Source of the DNA: Promethearchaeota archaeon
GTDB lineage: Archaea; Asgardarchaeota; Lokiarchaeia; Sigynarchaeales; SOKP01
Length of the DNA: 12,428 nt
Direction: 5' to 3'
Assembly (NCBI GenBank): GCA_016839655.1
Contig: JAEOTW010000174.1
Span: 1-12,428 of the forward strand
In this document: positions 1 through 7,162 of the stretch, one piece after another
Numbering within the stretch: position 1 is the stretch's first letter
Layout: each line of letters begins with the position of its first letter
Notes under the pieces: model-generated
The model's input: the letters and a program-made list of their open reading frames with translations, nothing else
What the model was told of the DNA's origin: nothing
The model's database searches: none
Position numbers and translations under genes: made by a program

Positions 1-17
1 ATAATAAGTCCAATTGC

Positions 18-869
18 ATGCTAGCTGAAACTTTTAGAGTAATCGAAGTTGAATGTCCAGAATGTGGAAAAGTGAAGAACATTAATATTCCCGAGTCAGT
101 TTTCTCTCAAAAAAAATTTGGTACTATTAAAATACAAATACCTATCAATGCTGTATGTTCACAGCATCAATTCATTGTCTTTGTAGATGCAAGGGGTAAT
201 ATCAGAGGCTATGAGAAAATAGATATAATTATGGGTAGAGTTACTCCTGAAGTCGAAAGGGAGACTGTAGGGAGGATTAATCTCAGAAACTTGATCCAGC
301 TTTTTGGAGTTTATGGTATTTTTAGCCTCATTCACGCAAAAGTATTTAATTATCCTTCTTATATTATAAAGGATGATGCATTTGAGTACTCTGAAAATTT
401 GCTTAATTCAGTAGGGGACACCATATTACCAGACTTATATAGGGGAAAAAAGACAATCCATATAATTGATGACCCAGATATTAACAAAATTAAAGTAAAA
501 GATAAAAATGCTTTAATAATGGATGTATCACAACATATTTATCAAACTCCTTGGACTACTAAGTTAAAATTTGAGGAACAGATTATTAAAAGAGCATTAG
601 AAATTATTGATGAAGAGGAACAACTGAAACTTTTGCAAAACGACATCTCTAATTTTGTTAGTGAAGTTCATTATGCTGTATCAATCCTCCAAGATGTTAA
701 TCAAATTTATGATGATGAATTAATGGAAAAGGTATCAAAAGCTTTTGCTATTAAGAAAATTGGTAATTATCGGTTGAATTTGATTAAAGAGTTTACTAGA
801 AGAAATATCTCAAAAAAAATTGTTGAAAAAATCAAGAATAGGGTTGGAGAATTCTTAAGTTTTATTTAA
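18..869 (+). CDS. Uncharacterised protein with N-terminal CxxC...CxxH zinc-like module (Asgard-type)
   Basis: I do not recognise a named family. The first ~60 residues contain CPECG (Cys13, Cys16), then Cys47 and His50 followed by FIVFVD. This C-x2-C-x30-C-x2-H spacing would suit a small zinc-binding module, and I associate similar N-termini with hypothetical proteins of Lokiarchaeia-like genomes (recall, not a search). Residues ~75-205 look alpha/beta without clear motifs, and the C-terminal ~90 residues are predicted helical, rich in Glu, Lys and Ile. There is no signal peptide or membrane segment, so it is probably cytoplasmic. The ATG at 18 is the first usable one inside the window, but no stop codon lies between it and the window edge in this frame, so the true start could be further upstream. 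Ends with TAA, followed by a T-rich stretch. Coding status is confident; function is unknown. Confidence 0.85.
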   Translation: MLAETFRVIEVECPECGKVKNINIPESVFSQKKFGTIKIQIPINAVCSQHQFIVFVDARGNIRGYEKIDIIMGRVTPEVERETVGRINLRNLIQLFGVYGIFSLIHAKVFNYPSYIIKDDAFEYSENLLNSVGDTILPDLYRGKKTIHIIDDPDINKIKVKDKNALIMDVSQHIYQTPWTTKLKFEEQIIKRALEIIDEEEQLKLLQNDISNFVSEVHYAVSILQDVNQIYDDELMEKVSKAFAIKKIGNYRLNLIKEFTRRNISKKIVEKIKNRVGEFLSFI

Positions 870-892
870 TTCTTTTTTGTAGATTTTCCTTG

Positions 893-900
893 TTTATATT
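893..900 (+). promoter_or_regulatory. Possible TATA box upstream of the LsrF-like gene
   Basis: TTTATATT lies in the 117-bp gap after the first gene, about 90 bp before the ATG at 987. It is the best TATA-like octamer in the gap. If used, it would give a leader of ~65 nt. A second A/T-rich stretch around 957-971 (ATAATCAAATTATT) is closer to the start. AT richness makes either assignment weak. Confidence 0.25.
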
Positions 901-986
901 TTTTCGAAAAAGTAAAATAGAGATCATTAATTATTTTAACAAAATCAATGTAAATCATAATCAAATTATTAAAAAGGGAACGAAAA

Positions 987-1781
987 ATGGTTGTAGTAGG
1001 AGACTGGGGGTTTCAAAATCGCTTTAATAGGATAATAAAGCCAAAGAGCGGGCGCTGTGTAATGTTAGCAATTGATCATGGATACTTTGGAAACATTCCT
1101 GGTCAATTAAAGTGTTTTACAGATATGAAGCCATTATTTGAATATGCTGATGCTCTTATGCTGACAAGGGGGATGCTGAGAAATTGTGTATCTTCAGAAT
1201 TAGATGTACCAATCGTATTAAGAGTATCAGCAGGTGCTTCAATGTTAAAGGAACTCTCAAATGAAGAAATTAATGTTTCAATTGATGACGCAATAAGGTT
1301 AAATGTATCTGCAATTACATGCTCTATCTTTGTAGGAGGGGAATATGAGAAGCAGACACTAATGAATCTTTCAAAACTCGTTAACGAAGGGAATGCTTAT
1401 GGAATCCCAACTTTAGCAGTCACAGCTGTTGGGAGAGAAATGGTGCGAGATGCACGCTATCTTGGAATGGCAAGTAGAATGGCTGCTGAAATGGGATCGA
1501 CATTTGTTAAAACATATTACTGTGAAAACTTTGAAGAAGTAACCAGTATTTGCCCAGCACCTATAGTTATTGCAGGTGGTAAGAAAATTGATGAAAGAGA
1601 TGCATTACAAATGTCAAAGAACGCAGTTGATAAAGGTGCGGTCGGTGTAGACATGGGTCGGAATATATTCCAAAGCGACAGCCCATTAGGTATGATTAAA
1701 GCCGTAAGGGCAATTGTACATGAGAATGTTTCAGTAGACGAAGCATTTGAAATTTATAGACAAGCTCCTAAAGGGCTATAA
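987..1781 (+). CDS. lsrF: LsrF/DhnA-type class I aldolase-fold enzyme (3-hydroxy-5-phosphonooxypentane-2,4-dione thiolase-like)
   Basis: The 264-aa protein follows the E. coli LsrF sequence (as I recall it) nearly end to end: DWG near the N-terminus, MLAIDHGYF (Asp30, His31), LTRGMLR, SNEE..SIDDAIRLN, VGGEYE, AVTAVGREMVRD, RMAAEMGSTFVKTYY, PIVIAGGKK and GVDMGRNIFQSD. These are hallmarks of the (beta/alpha)8 DhnA/FbaB class I aldolase superfamily; Lys175 in KTYY is at the position of the Schiff-base/catalytic lysine, and GGK plus GRN form the phosphate-binding end. It is ~27 residues shorter at the N-terminus than LsrF. E. coli LsrF acts on phosphorylated autoinducer-2 breakdown products, but no lsrK, lsrG or transporter gene is near, so the true substrate is probably another phosphorylated ketose. 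Archaeal relatives also include ADH (aminodideoxyheptulosonate) synthases, from which this protein looks distinct. The ATG is preceded by only a weak purine stretch, AAAGGGAA. Confidence 0.85.
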   Translation: MVVVGDWGFQNRFNRIIKPKSGRCVMLAIDHGYFGNIPGQLKCFTDMKPLFEYADALMLTRGMLRNCVSSELDVPIVLRVSAGASMLKELSNEEINVSIDDAIRLNVSAITCSIFVGGEYEKQTLMNLSKLVNEGNAYGIPTLAVTAVGREMVRDARYLGMASRMAAEMGSTFVKTYYCENFEEVTSICPAPIVIAGGKKIDERDALQMSKNAVDKGAVGVDMGRNIFQSDSPLGMIKAVRAIVHENVSVDEAFEIYRQAPKGL

Positions 1782-1804
1782 TTTTTTTATCTTTTATTTT
1801 TTTA
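1782..1804 (+). terminator. T-tract terminator after the LsrF-like gene
   Basis: Immediately after the stop codon come two runs of seven T (TTTTTTT) separated by a TTTT tract. T-rich tracts without a hairpin are the usual archaeal intrinsic termination signal. The position directly behind the stop supports a monocistronic unit ending here. Confidence 0.5.
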
Positions 1805-1840
1805 AATACCTTTCAAATCAGCCTAAGAATAATAAAGTTA

Positions 1841-1879
1841 TCTAGATTTATATTATACAGAAAATATATAATCAAAATC
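1841..1879 (+). promoter_or_regulatory. Shared 39-bp upstream element, copy 1 (before the CapA-like gene)
   Basis: This stretch starts TCTAGATTTATAT and ends ATATATAATCAAAATC. It matches 3474-3512 at 33 of 39 positions with no gap, and both copies end 24-25 nt before their start codons. Two TATA-like boxes (1847-1853 and around 1864-1871) lie inside; the downstream one would place transcription start near 1894, giving a ~10-nt leader before the TTG at 1904. Read as a promoter, possibly with a common regulator site around TCTAGA. Confidence 0.55.
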
Positions 1880-1903
1880 CTAGAATAATAATTTCAGATA
1901 AAA

Positions 1904-3385
1904 TTGCGCTTAGAAAAGAATCTTATAAGACTTTTAAATTATTTTCAATTACACAAAAGAAGACGCTTAGGTTTAATTGGAAGCCCATATAGCTTAAAAG
2001 AGTCAATTAATTGGCTTGTAAAATATGTGCTGGTTGAAATCTATTATCCTTTCGTTGTACTACACACTTTAATGTATTTTTTTCCTATTTTCAACGTGGA
2101 TATCAGGTGGGTTATAGTTACTAATGTTATTCTCATCATTTCTATTTTAGTATTTATTTATCGAAAGTATCAAAGGAATAAATATAAAATTAAAAATATT
2201 GGTAGTATAACTGAAGAAGGTTGGCGAGAACACAAATTAGACTCTTTAGGTTCAAATTATGAAAAATTAAACATTGGATTTGTTGGCGATATAATGAGAA
2301 TTCGTGATTATGAGCTTGCATTCGAAAAACGATTAATAGAATTTTTTAAGGATGTAGATTTGGTCATAGGAAATTTCGAGGGGGTGATAACTAATAAAAA
2401 AAGCAGAATTAATCATCAAAATCACTCTGTAAGTATTTTAAAACAACTCCCACGTTTAAAAATACCTAACCAAAATTGGCTTTTGTGTCTAAGCAATAAT
2501 CATGCTGCAGACTATGATCTTGGAGATTTAAAAAAAACACTCTATATTTTAAAAGGGAATAATTATAATGTTTTTGGAACAGAAACATTACCTTCTTTTT
2601 CATTTCATTATTTAAATATAGTTGGCGGAACTATGTGGAGTAACAGAAAAGATAATGGTTTTTTTACACTGTTTAAAAACATTAATAATTATTATTCTGC
2701 TAAATGTTTTAACATACTATATCCTCACTGGCATTTTGAGAACGAATGCTATGTACGTAAAAAGTTTCAGGATAGAAGTATTAACCTTATTAATCAGGGG
2801 ATATATCAGAGTGATTTAAGAGTTAGGATAAATGAAATCTTTAAATCACTTAGACTTCATAGGATTCTACAAAAATTCCCTTTCTATCAAGTACTTAAAG
2901 AAATGAGAAATGGTTCTAAAATGATACCAAAATGGGATTTGATCTATGGAACTCATACTCATATGCCACAACCTATCAAAGTATATAATAACAAATTACT
3001 AGCATACTCAGGAGGTAATTTCATTAATTCTCTCTGGAGAAAAAAACATATAAGTGGATTGATTATGAAGTGTCAAATCGGAAGATCAAGAAATAATGGA
3101 AGTTATTCTGTTGGAAATGTTGAATGGAGCTACACCATAAATCACAAAAATAAGAAAATGAAAAAGATATCAATCCTCATCGATATTGAAAGAAATAAAC
3201 AGAATTGTTATAACGACCAAACTAATAAGTTAATAACAACTCTGCTAGTAAGTTTAGCTTTTTTAGGATTCTGGATCTGTTATTTTTATATAATTATTCA
3301 TTTTGGTATAGTCATTTTGCTTTTATTTCTTCTAGTTTGCCTTTGTACTCCAATTTTTGTTCTGTATATTAAAAATATGAATTAA
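1904..3385 (+). CDS. Membrane-anchored CapA/PgsA-family metallophosphatase-like protein
   Basis: The middle of the 493-aa protein carries the ordered motifs of the CapA (PGA_cap) branch of the calcineurin-like phosphoesterase fold: GFVGDIM (Asp129), VIGNFEGVIT (Asn157, Glu159), LSNNHAADYD (Asn199, His200), PHWHFE (His275, in place of the usual HWG-E), and GTHTHMPQPIKVYNNKLLAYSGGNF (His351, His353). Bacterial CapA proteins take part in poly-gamma-glutamate or capsule assembly; here only a surface-polymer or phosphoester role can be inferred. Unusually, hydrophobic segments flank the domain: two near residues 41-63 and 69-87, and a hairpin near 443-488. The basic stretch KRRRLG (residues ~18-23) precedes the first pair. 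Start is TTG at 1904: an in-frame stop occurs at 1889, so nothing longer with a usual start codon is available. No capB/pgsC partner is adjacent. The following gene is also a membrane protein and shares the upstream element. Confidence 0.8.
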   Translation: MRLEKNLIRLLNYFQLHKRRRLGLIGSPYSLKESINWLVKYVLVEIYYPFVVLHTLMYFFPIFNVDIRWVIVTNVILIISILVFIYRKYQRNKYKIKNIGSITEEGWREHKLDSLGSNYEKLNIGFVGDIMRIRDYELAFEKRLIEFFKDVDLVIGNFEGVITNKKSRINHQNHSVSILKQLPRLKIPNQNWLLCLSNNHAADYDLGDLKKTLYILKGNNYNVFGTETLPSFSFHYLNIVGGTMWSNRKDNGFFTLFKNINNYYSAKCFNILYPHWHFENECYVRKKFQDRSINLINQGIYQSDLRVRINEIFKSLRLHRILQKFPFYQVLKEMRNGSKMIPKWDLIYGTHTHMPQPIKVYNNKLLAYSGGNFINSLWRKKHISGLIMKCQIGRSRNNGSYSVGNVEWSYTINHKNKKMKKISILIDIERNKQNCYNDQTNKLITTLLVSLAFLGFWICYFYIIIHFGIVILLLFLLVCLCTPIFVLYIKNMN

Positions 3386-3473
3386 TTTCATAAGTTAGGT
3401 TTAACAGCAAGAAAATTCGTATAATTATTTTTTTCTGAATTGTATTTCAAATCGGTGAATGTTCCATAATTTT

Positions 3474-3512
3474 TCTAGATTTATATATAAGGGAATATAT
3501 ATAATCAAAATC
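3474..3512 (+). promoter_or_regulatory. Shared 39-bp upstream element, copy 2 (before the small membrane-protein gene)
   Basis: Second copy of the element at 1841-1879, 33/39 identical and collinear. It again begins TCTAGATTTATAT and ends ATATATAATCAAAATC, with differences limited to the central part. The strong TATATATAA around 3496-3504 would give transcription start near 3527, about 11 nt before the GTG at 3538. Since this gene has its own copy, it is probably transcribed separately from the CapA-like gene but under the same control. Confidence 0.55.
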
Positions 3513-3537
3513 ATTTAATAAAAACGATATTAAATAA

Positions 3538-3954
3538 GTGAAAAGAAATATGGGAGATGAAATTCAAAAATTTACTAAATTAACATTTATCCTCCATTTC
3601 GTTGTAGGGCTTATATTTACTATTCTTTTTTGGATTCCAGATATTACTATTCCGTTATATGTAGGATCCATTACTTTAGAAACTCACGCAATGAGTTTAA
3701 CAATCGGAGCCCTATTTGCAGGATTCACAGTGAGCTCACTCCTAGCGATTTTAGCTAAGGAATGGAAGGAAGTCAAAATAGTTGTAATTTGCGAAATTGT
3801 ATGGTTAATAGCTAATTTAGTAACGACTGTTATTGGGTTTGCTGTTTTTAATACATTGATGGCTGTATTGACAATTGTAATCACAATTATCTTTATTCTT
3901 CTGTTTTTACTAACATTTCTACAACAAGAAGATAAAATGAAAGCATTATTTTAG
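3538..3954 (+). CDS. Small integral membrane protein with four predicted helices
   Basis: 138 aa, not recognised as a named family. Hydrophobic segments are visible near residues 14-33, 52-73, 79-100 and 103-127, with short charged linkers such as AKEWKEVK between helices 2 and 3 and a charged C-terminal tail (QQEDKMK). No catalytic, metal-binding or transporter motif is apparent; the size and shape suit a small polytopic regulator or subunit. The GTG at 3538 is immediately preceded by an in-frame TAA (3535), so it is the longest possible start; ATG at 3550 is the alternative and would remove four residues. The matching promoter element with the upstream CapA-like gene suggests the two are expressed together. 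Function unknown. Confidence 0.75.
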   Translation: MKRNMGDEIQKFTKLTFILHFVVGLIFTILFWIPDITIPLYVGSITLETHAMSLTIGALFAGFTVSSLLAILAKEWKEVKIVVICEIVWLIANLVTTVIGFAVFNTLMAVLTIVITIIFILLFLLTFLQQEDKMKALF

Positions 3955-3983
3955 AAAATTTAAAAGAATACCATAATTAAATT

Positions 3984-3998
3984 CCTTTTTTTTTCTTG
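3984..3998 (+). terminator. T-tract terminator after the small membrane-protein gene
   Basis: A run of nine T (3986-3994) followed by CTTG and more T-rich sequence lies 30 bp after the stop codon. This is the longest T tract in the 165-bp gap and a good candidate for archaeal intrinsic termination. Confidence 0.45.
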
Positions 3999-4118
3999 TT
4001 ATTGTCTTTAGAGATAAATCTTGAGGATTATGGATTTATTATATATTGAAGTCAACTTATTAAATTTTTGATTATTATCAAATGCAATTGGGTCAATTTT
4101 TCAACATAATGTACTTCG

Positions 4119-5078
4119 ATGTCTTTTCCACAAATAGATAACATTCAGATCACCAGGGTAAAAGAAGATATTTTACTTGTTCATCAAATCAAGCCTCCAT
4201 ATTACTTCTCTTGTTGTGATGGGCTTATAATTCTTCCCAATAAAAAAAGAAATGCAAAAACAATAGTTTTAGACCTAAATATTGAACCTAACCTGATAAT
4301 TCAAATTAATGATCTTTATGGTCCCGTTTCGGACTATGTATGTACACATGCACACATGGATCATATGGCCCACATTCATCAATGGGAGTCATTAGGTGCT
4401 GTAATTCATGCTCCAGATCCTGAACACACATATTTATTGGATGTTTATAATTTTTATAAAGGTTTTGGGTTCGATAAAGCTATGGATTTTTCAGTTATAA
4501 AGAAGTTTGGTGAATTAAATGGTTATCATAAATGTGTTAATGTTCAACCTTTTAATCCAGGTAAAGTATTAATATTTGAAAAATTAATTGTTGAGACAAT
4601 CCCATTTTTAGGGCACTCTAAAGCACACATTGGCATTTTACTTCCAGAGGAGAGAGTCATTCATATAAGTTGTTTAGGATTTGATCAACATAAACCAGGA
4701 GAAGATGGATTTGGCCCATGGTATGGCTTCGACGAATGTTCTATTAGACAATATCTTAAAGATATTGATCTTGCTGAGACTATTTTTCTTGAAAAAGCAG
4801 ACTATTTAACTTCAAGCCATTCATATATTGTTAAGAATCCAGACAATAGGCCATTTACATATATGAGAGGAAAAATAGCGAAAAACCAAACTCAGGTTGA
4901 TAAAGCCATAATAAAACTTCAAAAATCTAAGAAATCTAAGATTACAATTTCAGATTTACTTGAATTAGATATATTCTTTCCAAAGAGTAAAATGAAAGGA
5001 TTTATGTTAGAAATATATAAATATTGGGAATCCGGTATATTAAGTAAACATATGGAAAGAAGTAAAATTCTAAATTAA
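4119..5078 (+). CDS. MBL-fold metallo-hydrolase
   Basis: 319-aa metallo-beta-lactamase-fold protein. The signature THAHMDH supplies His77, His79, Asp81 and His82; further ligands are His166 in FLGHSKAHIG, Asp189 in LGFDQ and His234 in TSSHSY, giving a complete dinuclear metal site. Residues ~250-319 (from RGKIAKNQTQVDKAI to ITISDLLELDIFF) are helical and resemble the small C-terminal helical/winged-helix region of LACTB2-like MBL proteins. The family hydrolyses thioesters, lactones, phosphoesters or nucleic acids; nothing here fixes the substrate. No beta-CASP motifs are seen, so it is not an obvious CPSF-type nuclease. No signal peptide is seen, so it is probably cytoplasmic. The gene converges with the alcohol dehydrogenase gene, leaving only 7 bp between stop codons. 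A TATA-like TTATTATATATT near 4036-4047 would give a ~50-nt leader. Confidence 0.85.
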   Translation: MSFPQIDNIQITRVKEDILLVHQIKPPYYFSCCDGLIILPNKKRNAKTIVLDLNIEPNLIIQINDLYGPVSDYVCTHAHMDHMAHIHQWESLGAVIHAPDPEHTYLLDVYNFYKGFGFDKAMDFSVIKKFGELNGYHKCVNVQPFNPGKVLIFEKLIVETIPFLGHSKAHIGILLPEERVIHISCLGFDQHKPGEDGFGPWYGFDECSIRQYLKDIDLAETIFLEKADYLTSSHSYIVKNPDNRPFTYMRGKIAKNQTQVDKAIIKLQKSKKSKITISDLLELDIFFPKSKMKGFMLEIYKYWESGILSKHMERSKILN

Positions 5079-5085
5079 TACTTCT

Positions 5086-6138
5086 CTATAATTCATTATC
5101 TGGTTCAAGAATAACTTTAATTGAATTACCAGCTTCACAAACTACTTTAAAAGCTTCTTGAGCTTTGCTAAATGGGAATCTATGAGTAATTAAATCTGTA
5201 ACATTGATTCTATTTGCAAGGATCCAATTATATGCTTCATCAAGATCTTCTGGTGCAGCACCATAAGAAGTCATTATAGTAATTTCATTTCTCCAATATT
5301 GATTTATCGGTACATTAAGGAAAACCCATGGTTCGGGAACCGCAAAAAAAACAATCTTACCTCCTGGGGCAGCACATTCTAGTGCTTGATTTGCTGCGGA
5401 TACGGCTCCAGTACAAACTATAACAATATCAGCCAATCTATACTTATTCACCTTTTTTATTTCTTCTGGTAAATCTACATTTGCTTTATATATTTCATCT
5501 GCTCCAAATTCTTTTGCTTTTTGTAATCGAAATTCATTAATATCAGTAGCAATAACTTTTTTTGCACCTCTAAGTTTTGCTAGTTTAATATGCAGTAGTC
5601 CAGATGCACCACATCCTTGAACTAAGATAGTTAAACCTTTTTTTATGTTTGCTAACCGTTGTGCTCTACAGACACAACCTAATGGTTCTATAAAGACAGC
5701 TTCCTCGTAAGAAACATCTTTATCTAAAACATAGACGCCCTTTTTTTCAATATTAGTTTTGGGTATCCTAACATATTCAGCAAATCCTCCGGGGTCAAAA
5801 TTTGTATTATGAAGTAAATTACACGCGGTATAATGTCCTTGTTTACAATAATGACATTCAAAGCAAGGAACATGATGAGATACAAAAACTCGATCCCCTA
5901 TTCTAAGATGTTTGGTTGTATCACTTTTTTCTACTATATCTCCTGCAATTTCATGCCCCAAAATTAAAGAATCAACTTCTAATTTTTTCATTTTTGCTTT
6001 TCTATAATATTCCAAAATGTCTGAACCACATATACCAGATTTTTTTACCTTAACCAAGAACTCACCTTCTTCAATTACAGGTTTATCCATTTCATCAGTT
6101 CTTATATCATCATTACTATAATATCTAACAACTCTCAT
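5086..6138 (-). CDS. Zinc-dependent MDR-family dehydrogenase (alcohol/threonine/polyol type)
   Basis: 350 aa, full length for the medium-chain dehydrogenase/reductase family. The N-terminal GroES-like domain has catalytic zinc ligands Cys37 (SGICGSD), His62-Glu63 (LGHEIAG) and Glu151 (FIEPLGC), and the structural zinc site CFECHYCKQGHYTAC (Cys92, 95, 98, 106). The Rossmann motif is VQGCGASGLLH (175-180), followed by an acidic residue at the end of strand two (VIATDIN), which suggests NAD(H) preference. The GxGxSGLLHIKLAK form is one I associate with archaeal and anaerobe 'zinc-dependent dehydrogenases' near L-threonine, sorbitol and galactitol-phosphate dehydrogenases; substrate cannot be chosen from sequence. 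ATG at 6138 has GAGG about 9 nt upstream. It converges with the MBL gene and is separated from the NpdG-like gene by 164 bp with its own promoter-like palindrome. Confidence 0.9.
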   Translation of the reverse strand: MRVVRYYSNDDIRTDEMDKPVIEEGEFLVKVKKSGICGSDILEYYRKAKMKKLEVDSLILGHEIAGDIVEKSDTTKHLRIGDRVFVSHHVPCFECHYCKQGHYTACNLLHNTNFDPGGFAEYVRIPKTNIEKKGVYVLDKDVSYEEAVFIEPLGCVCRAQRLANIKKGLTILVQGCGASGLLHIKLAKLRGAKKVIATDINEFRLQKAKEFGADEIYKANVDLPEEIKKVNKYRLADIVIVCTGAVSAANQALECAAPGGKIVFFAVPEPWVFLNVPINQYWRNEITIMTSYGAAPEDLDEAYNWILANRINVTDLITHRFPFSKAQEAFKVVCEAGNSIKVILEPDNEL

Positions 6139-6162
6139 TCTTCAAATCCTCAAAATCAGTCA

Positions 6163-6178
6163 ATAAAATATATTTTAT
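6163..6178 (-). promoter_or_regulatory. 16-bp perfect A/T palindrome at the dehydrogenase promoter
   Basis: ATAAAATATATTTTAT reads the same on both strands. It lies 25-40 bp upstream of the dehydrogenase ATG, just beside the TATA-like TTATATAA further out, so it occupies the core-promoter position. It may simply be the promoter, or an operator overlapping it. All bases are A/T, so chance occurrence is not negligible. Confidence 0.35.
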
Positions 6179-6302
6179 ATAAGGATATTTATAACTTTTG
6201 AATTAATCCTATTTTATAGATTTATGTATTAAATGAAAAGAAAAGCAACTAGCAATAGTTATTAATGAAATAGAAAAAGGAAAAATAATAATATTAGATT
6301 AA

Positions 6303-6944
6303 TTATCTCGTTTTTCTGCGTCGTAAAAGTTTAAACGCTATATCTGTCCCCATTCCTTGATTATAGGCTAATTCAATCCAAAGCATGGCAAGAGGTTCAA
6401 TAAGTCCAGCATTTTTGAGTGGTCCAGCGTCAATTACATCAAAACCAAGATCAAGACCTAATTGTTTCGTTTTTGATTTAGCTTCTAAATCATCTCCACA
6501 ATAAAATAGACTTGCTCGTTGGGTGCCAAATTCTAATTTATCTAAACTTTCTACACCAATAGTATGTACTGCTTTTATTACTTTAGCTCCTACTGCCCAT
6601 TTTGCGATTTTTTCTGCAGCAGAGGGTGATACTCTTACTAAAGACCCTCCTAAAGTAGGTGCCGCGGTAGTAGTAGAATCTACTATAATTTTACCACTTA
6701 AATCTCCTGCGTCTTTAATTGATTCTTTTGCTCCTGACCATGGAACAGCAAGAATGATAATATCACCAAATTTTACGGCTTCCTCATTAGTTCCACCACC
6801 TGTATTAGATCCTATTGAAGTAGCTAATTTTTTTGCTTTTTGAGGATCTCGAGAGCCAAACATAATCTGATGCCCCTTTTCTGCCCAAATTTTACCAAGA
6901 GCACTCCCTAATCTTCCAGTCCCACCAATTATTCCAATTTTCAT
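6303..6944 (-). CDS. NpdG-like F420/NADP oxidoreductase family protein
   Basis: 213 aa. The N-terminal Rossmann motif MKIGIIGGTGRLGSALG, the SRDPQKAK segment after strand two (Ser31-Arg32, typical for binding the 2'-phosphate of NADP), IIILAVPW, and the C-terminal KNAGLIEPLAMLWIELA block fit the F420_oxidored / NpdG family. True F420:NADP oxidoreductase (Fno, ~220 aa) transfers hydride between F420H2 and NADP in the cytoplasm; relatives include MDR-unrelated NADP-binding proteins of unknown partner, so F420 use here is inferred from the family. A helical C-terminus ends in a basic RRRKTR tail. ATG at 6944 has a TATATATATAAA-type box 13-24 bp upstream on this strand. No F420 biosynthesis gene lies in the window. 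The family call is firm; the exact cofactor pair is not. Confidence 0.8.
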   Translation of the reverse strand: MKIGIIGGTGRLGSALGKIWAEKGHQIMFGSRDPQKAKKLATSIGSNTGGGTNEEAVKFGDIIILAVPWSGAKESIKDAGDLSGKIIVDSTTTAAPTLGGSLVRVSPSAAEKIAKWAVGAKVIKAVHTIGVESLDKLEFGTQRASLFYCGDDLEAKSKTKQLGLDLGFDVIDAGPLKNAGLIEPLAMLWIELAYNQGMGTDIAFKLLRRRKTR

Positions 6945-6956
6945 AAAAGTTCACTC

Positions 6957-6968
6957 TATATATATAAA
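6957..6968 (-). promoter_or_regulatory. TATA box of the NpdG-like gene
   Basis: On the minus strand TTTATATATATA lies 13-24 nt before the ATG, slightly closer than the usual ~27 nt for leaderless genes. It is the strongest TATA-like sequence in the 218-bp gap (6945-7162); I see no further gene in that gap. Confidence 0.4.
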
Positions 6969-7145
6969 TTATTAATGAAAAATGTTAATGAATTTCATAT
7001 TCAACTATGGTAATTGTTTCATTGAATAACATATACCCTTAGATATTTAAATCTTAGTTTGAGGTTTTTTTTGCTTATGATCATTGCTATCTAAAGAGTT
7101 TAAGAGCTAATTACTCAAATCTAAAAAATTTAGAAAAAGAAGTGA

Positions 7146-7156
7146 ATAAAAAAAAG
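7146..7156 (-). terminator. T-tract terminator after the RHH gene
   Basis: Eight A on the + strand (7148-7155), i.e. T8 in the transcript, begin 7-15 nt after the RHH stop codon. This fits an archaeal T-tract terminator. Confidence 0.4.
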
Positions 7157-7162
7157 GAATTT

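Noticed and set aside
987..1781. Quorum-sensing (AI-2/lsr) system
   Set aside because: Only the LsrF-like enzyme is present; no kinase, isomerase, transporter or regulator of that system is in the window.
2622..2819. 65-codon open frame on + inside the CapA-like gene
   Set aside because: Lies wholly within a gene with clear CapA motifs, in another frame, with no motif or promoter of its own.
3684..3884. 66-codon open frame on - opposite the small membrane-protein gene
   Set aside because: Antisense shadow of a hydrophobic coding region; no promoter or recognisable protein.
6523..6843. 106-codon open frame on + opposite the NpdG-like gene
   Set aside because: The minus-strand frame has complete Rossmann and family motifs; the + frame has none.
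6945..7162. Palindromes around 7040-7060 (ATTTAAAT) and 7118-7132 (CTAAA-AAA-TTTAG)
   Set aside because: Short arms of A/T only in very AT-rich DNA; no positional relation to a promoter.
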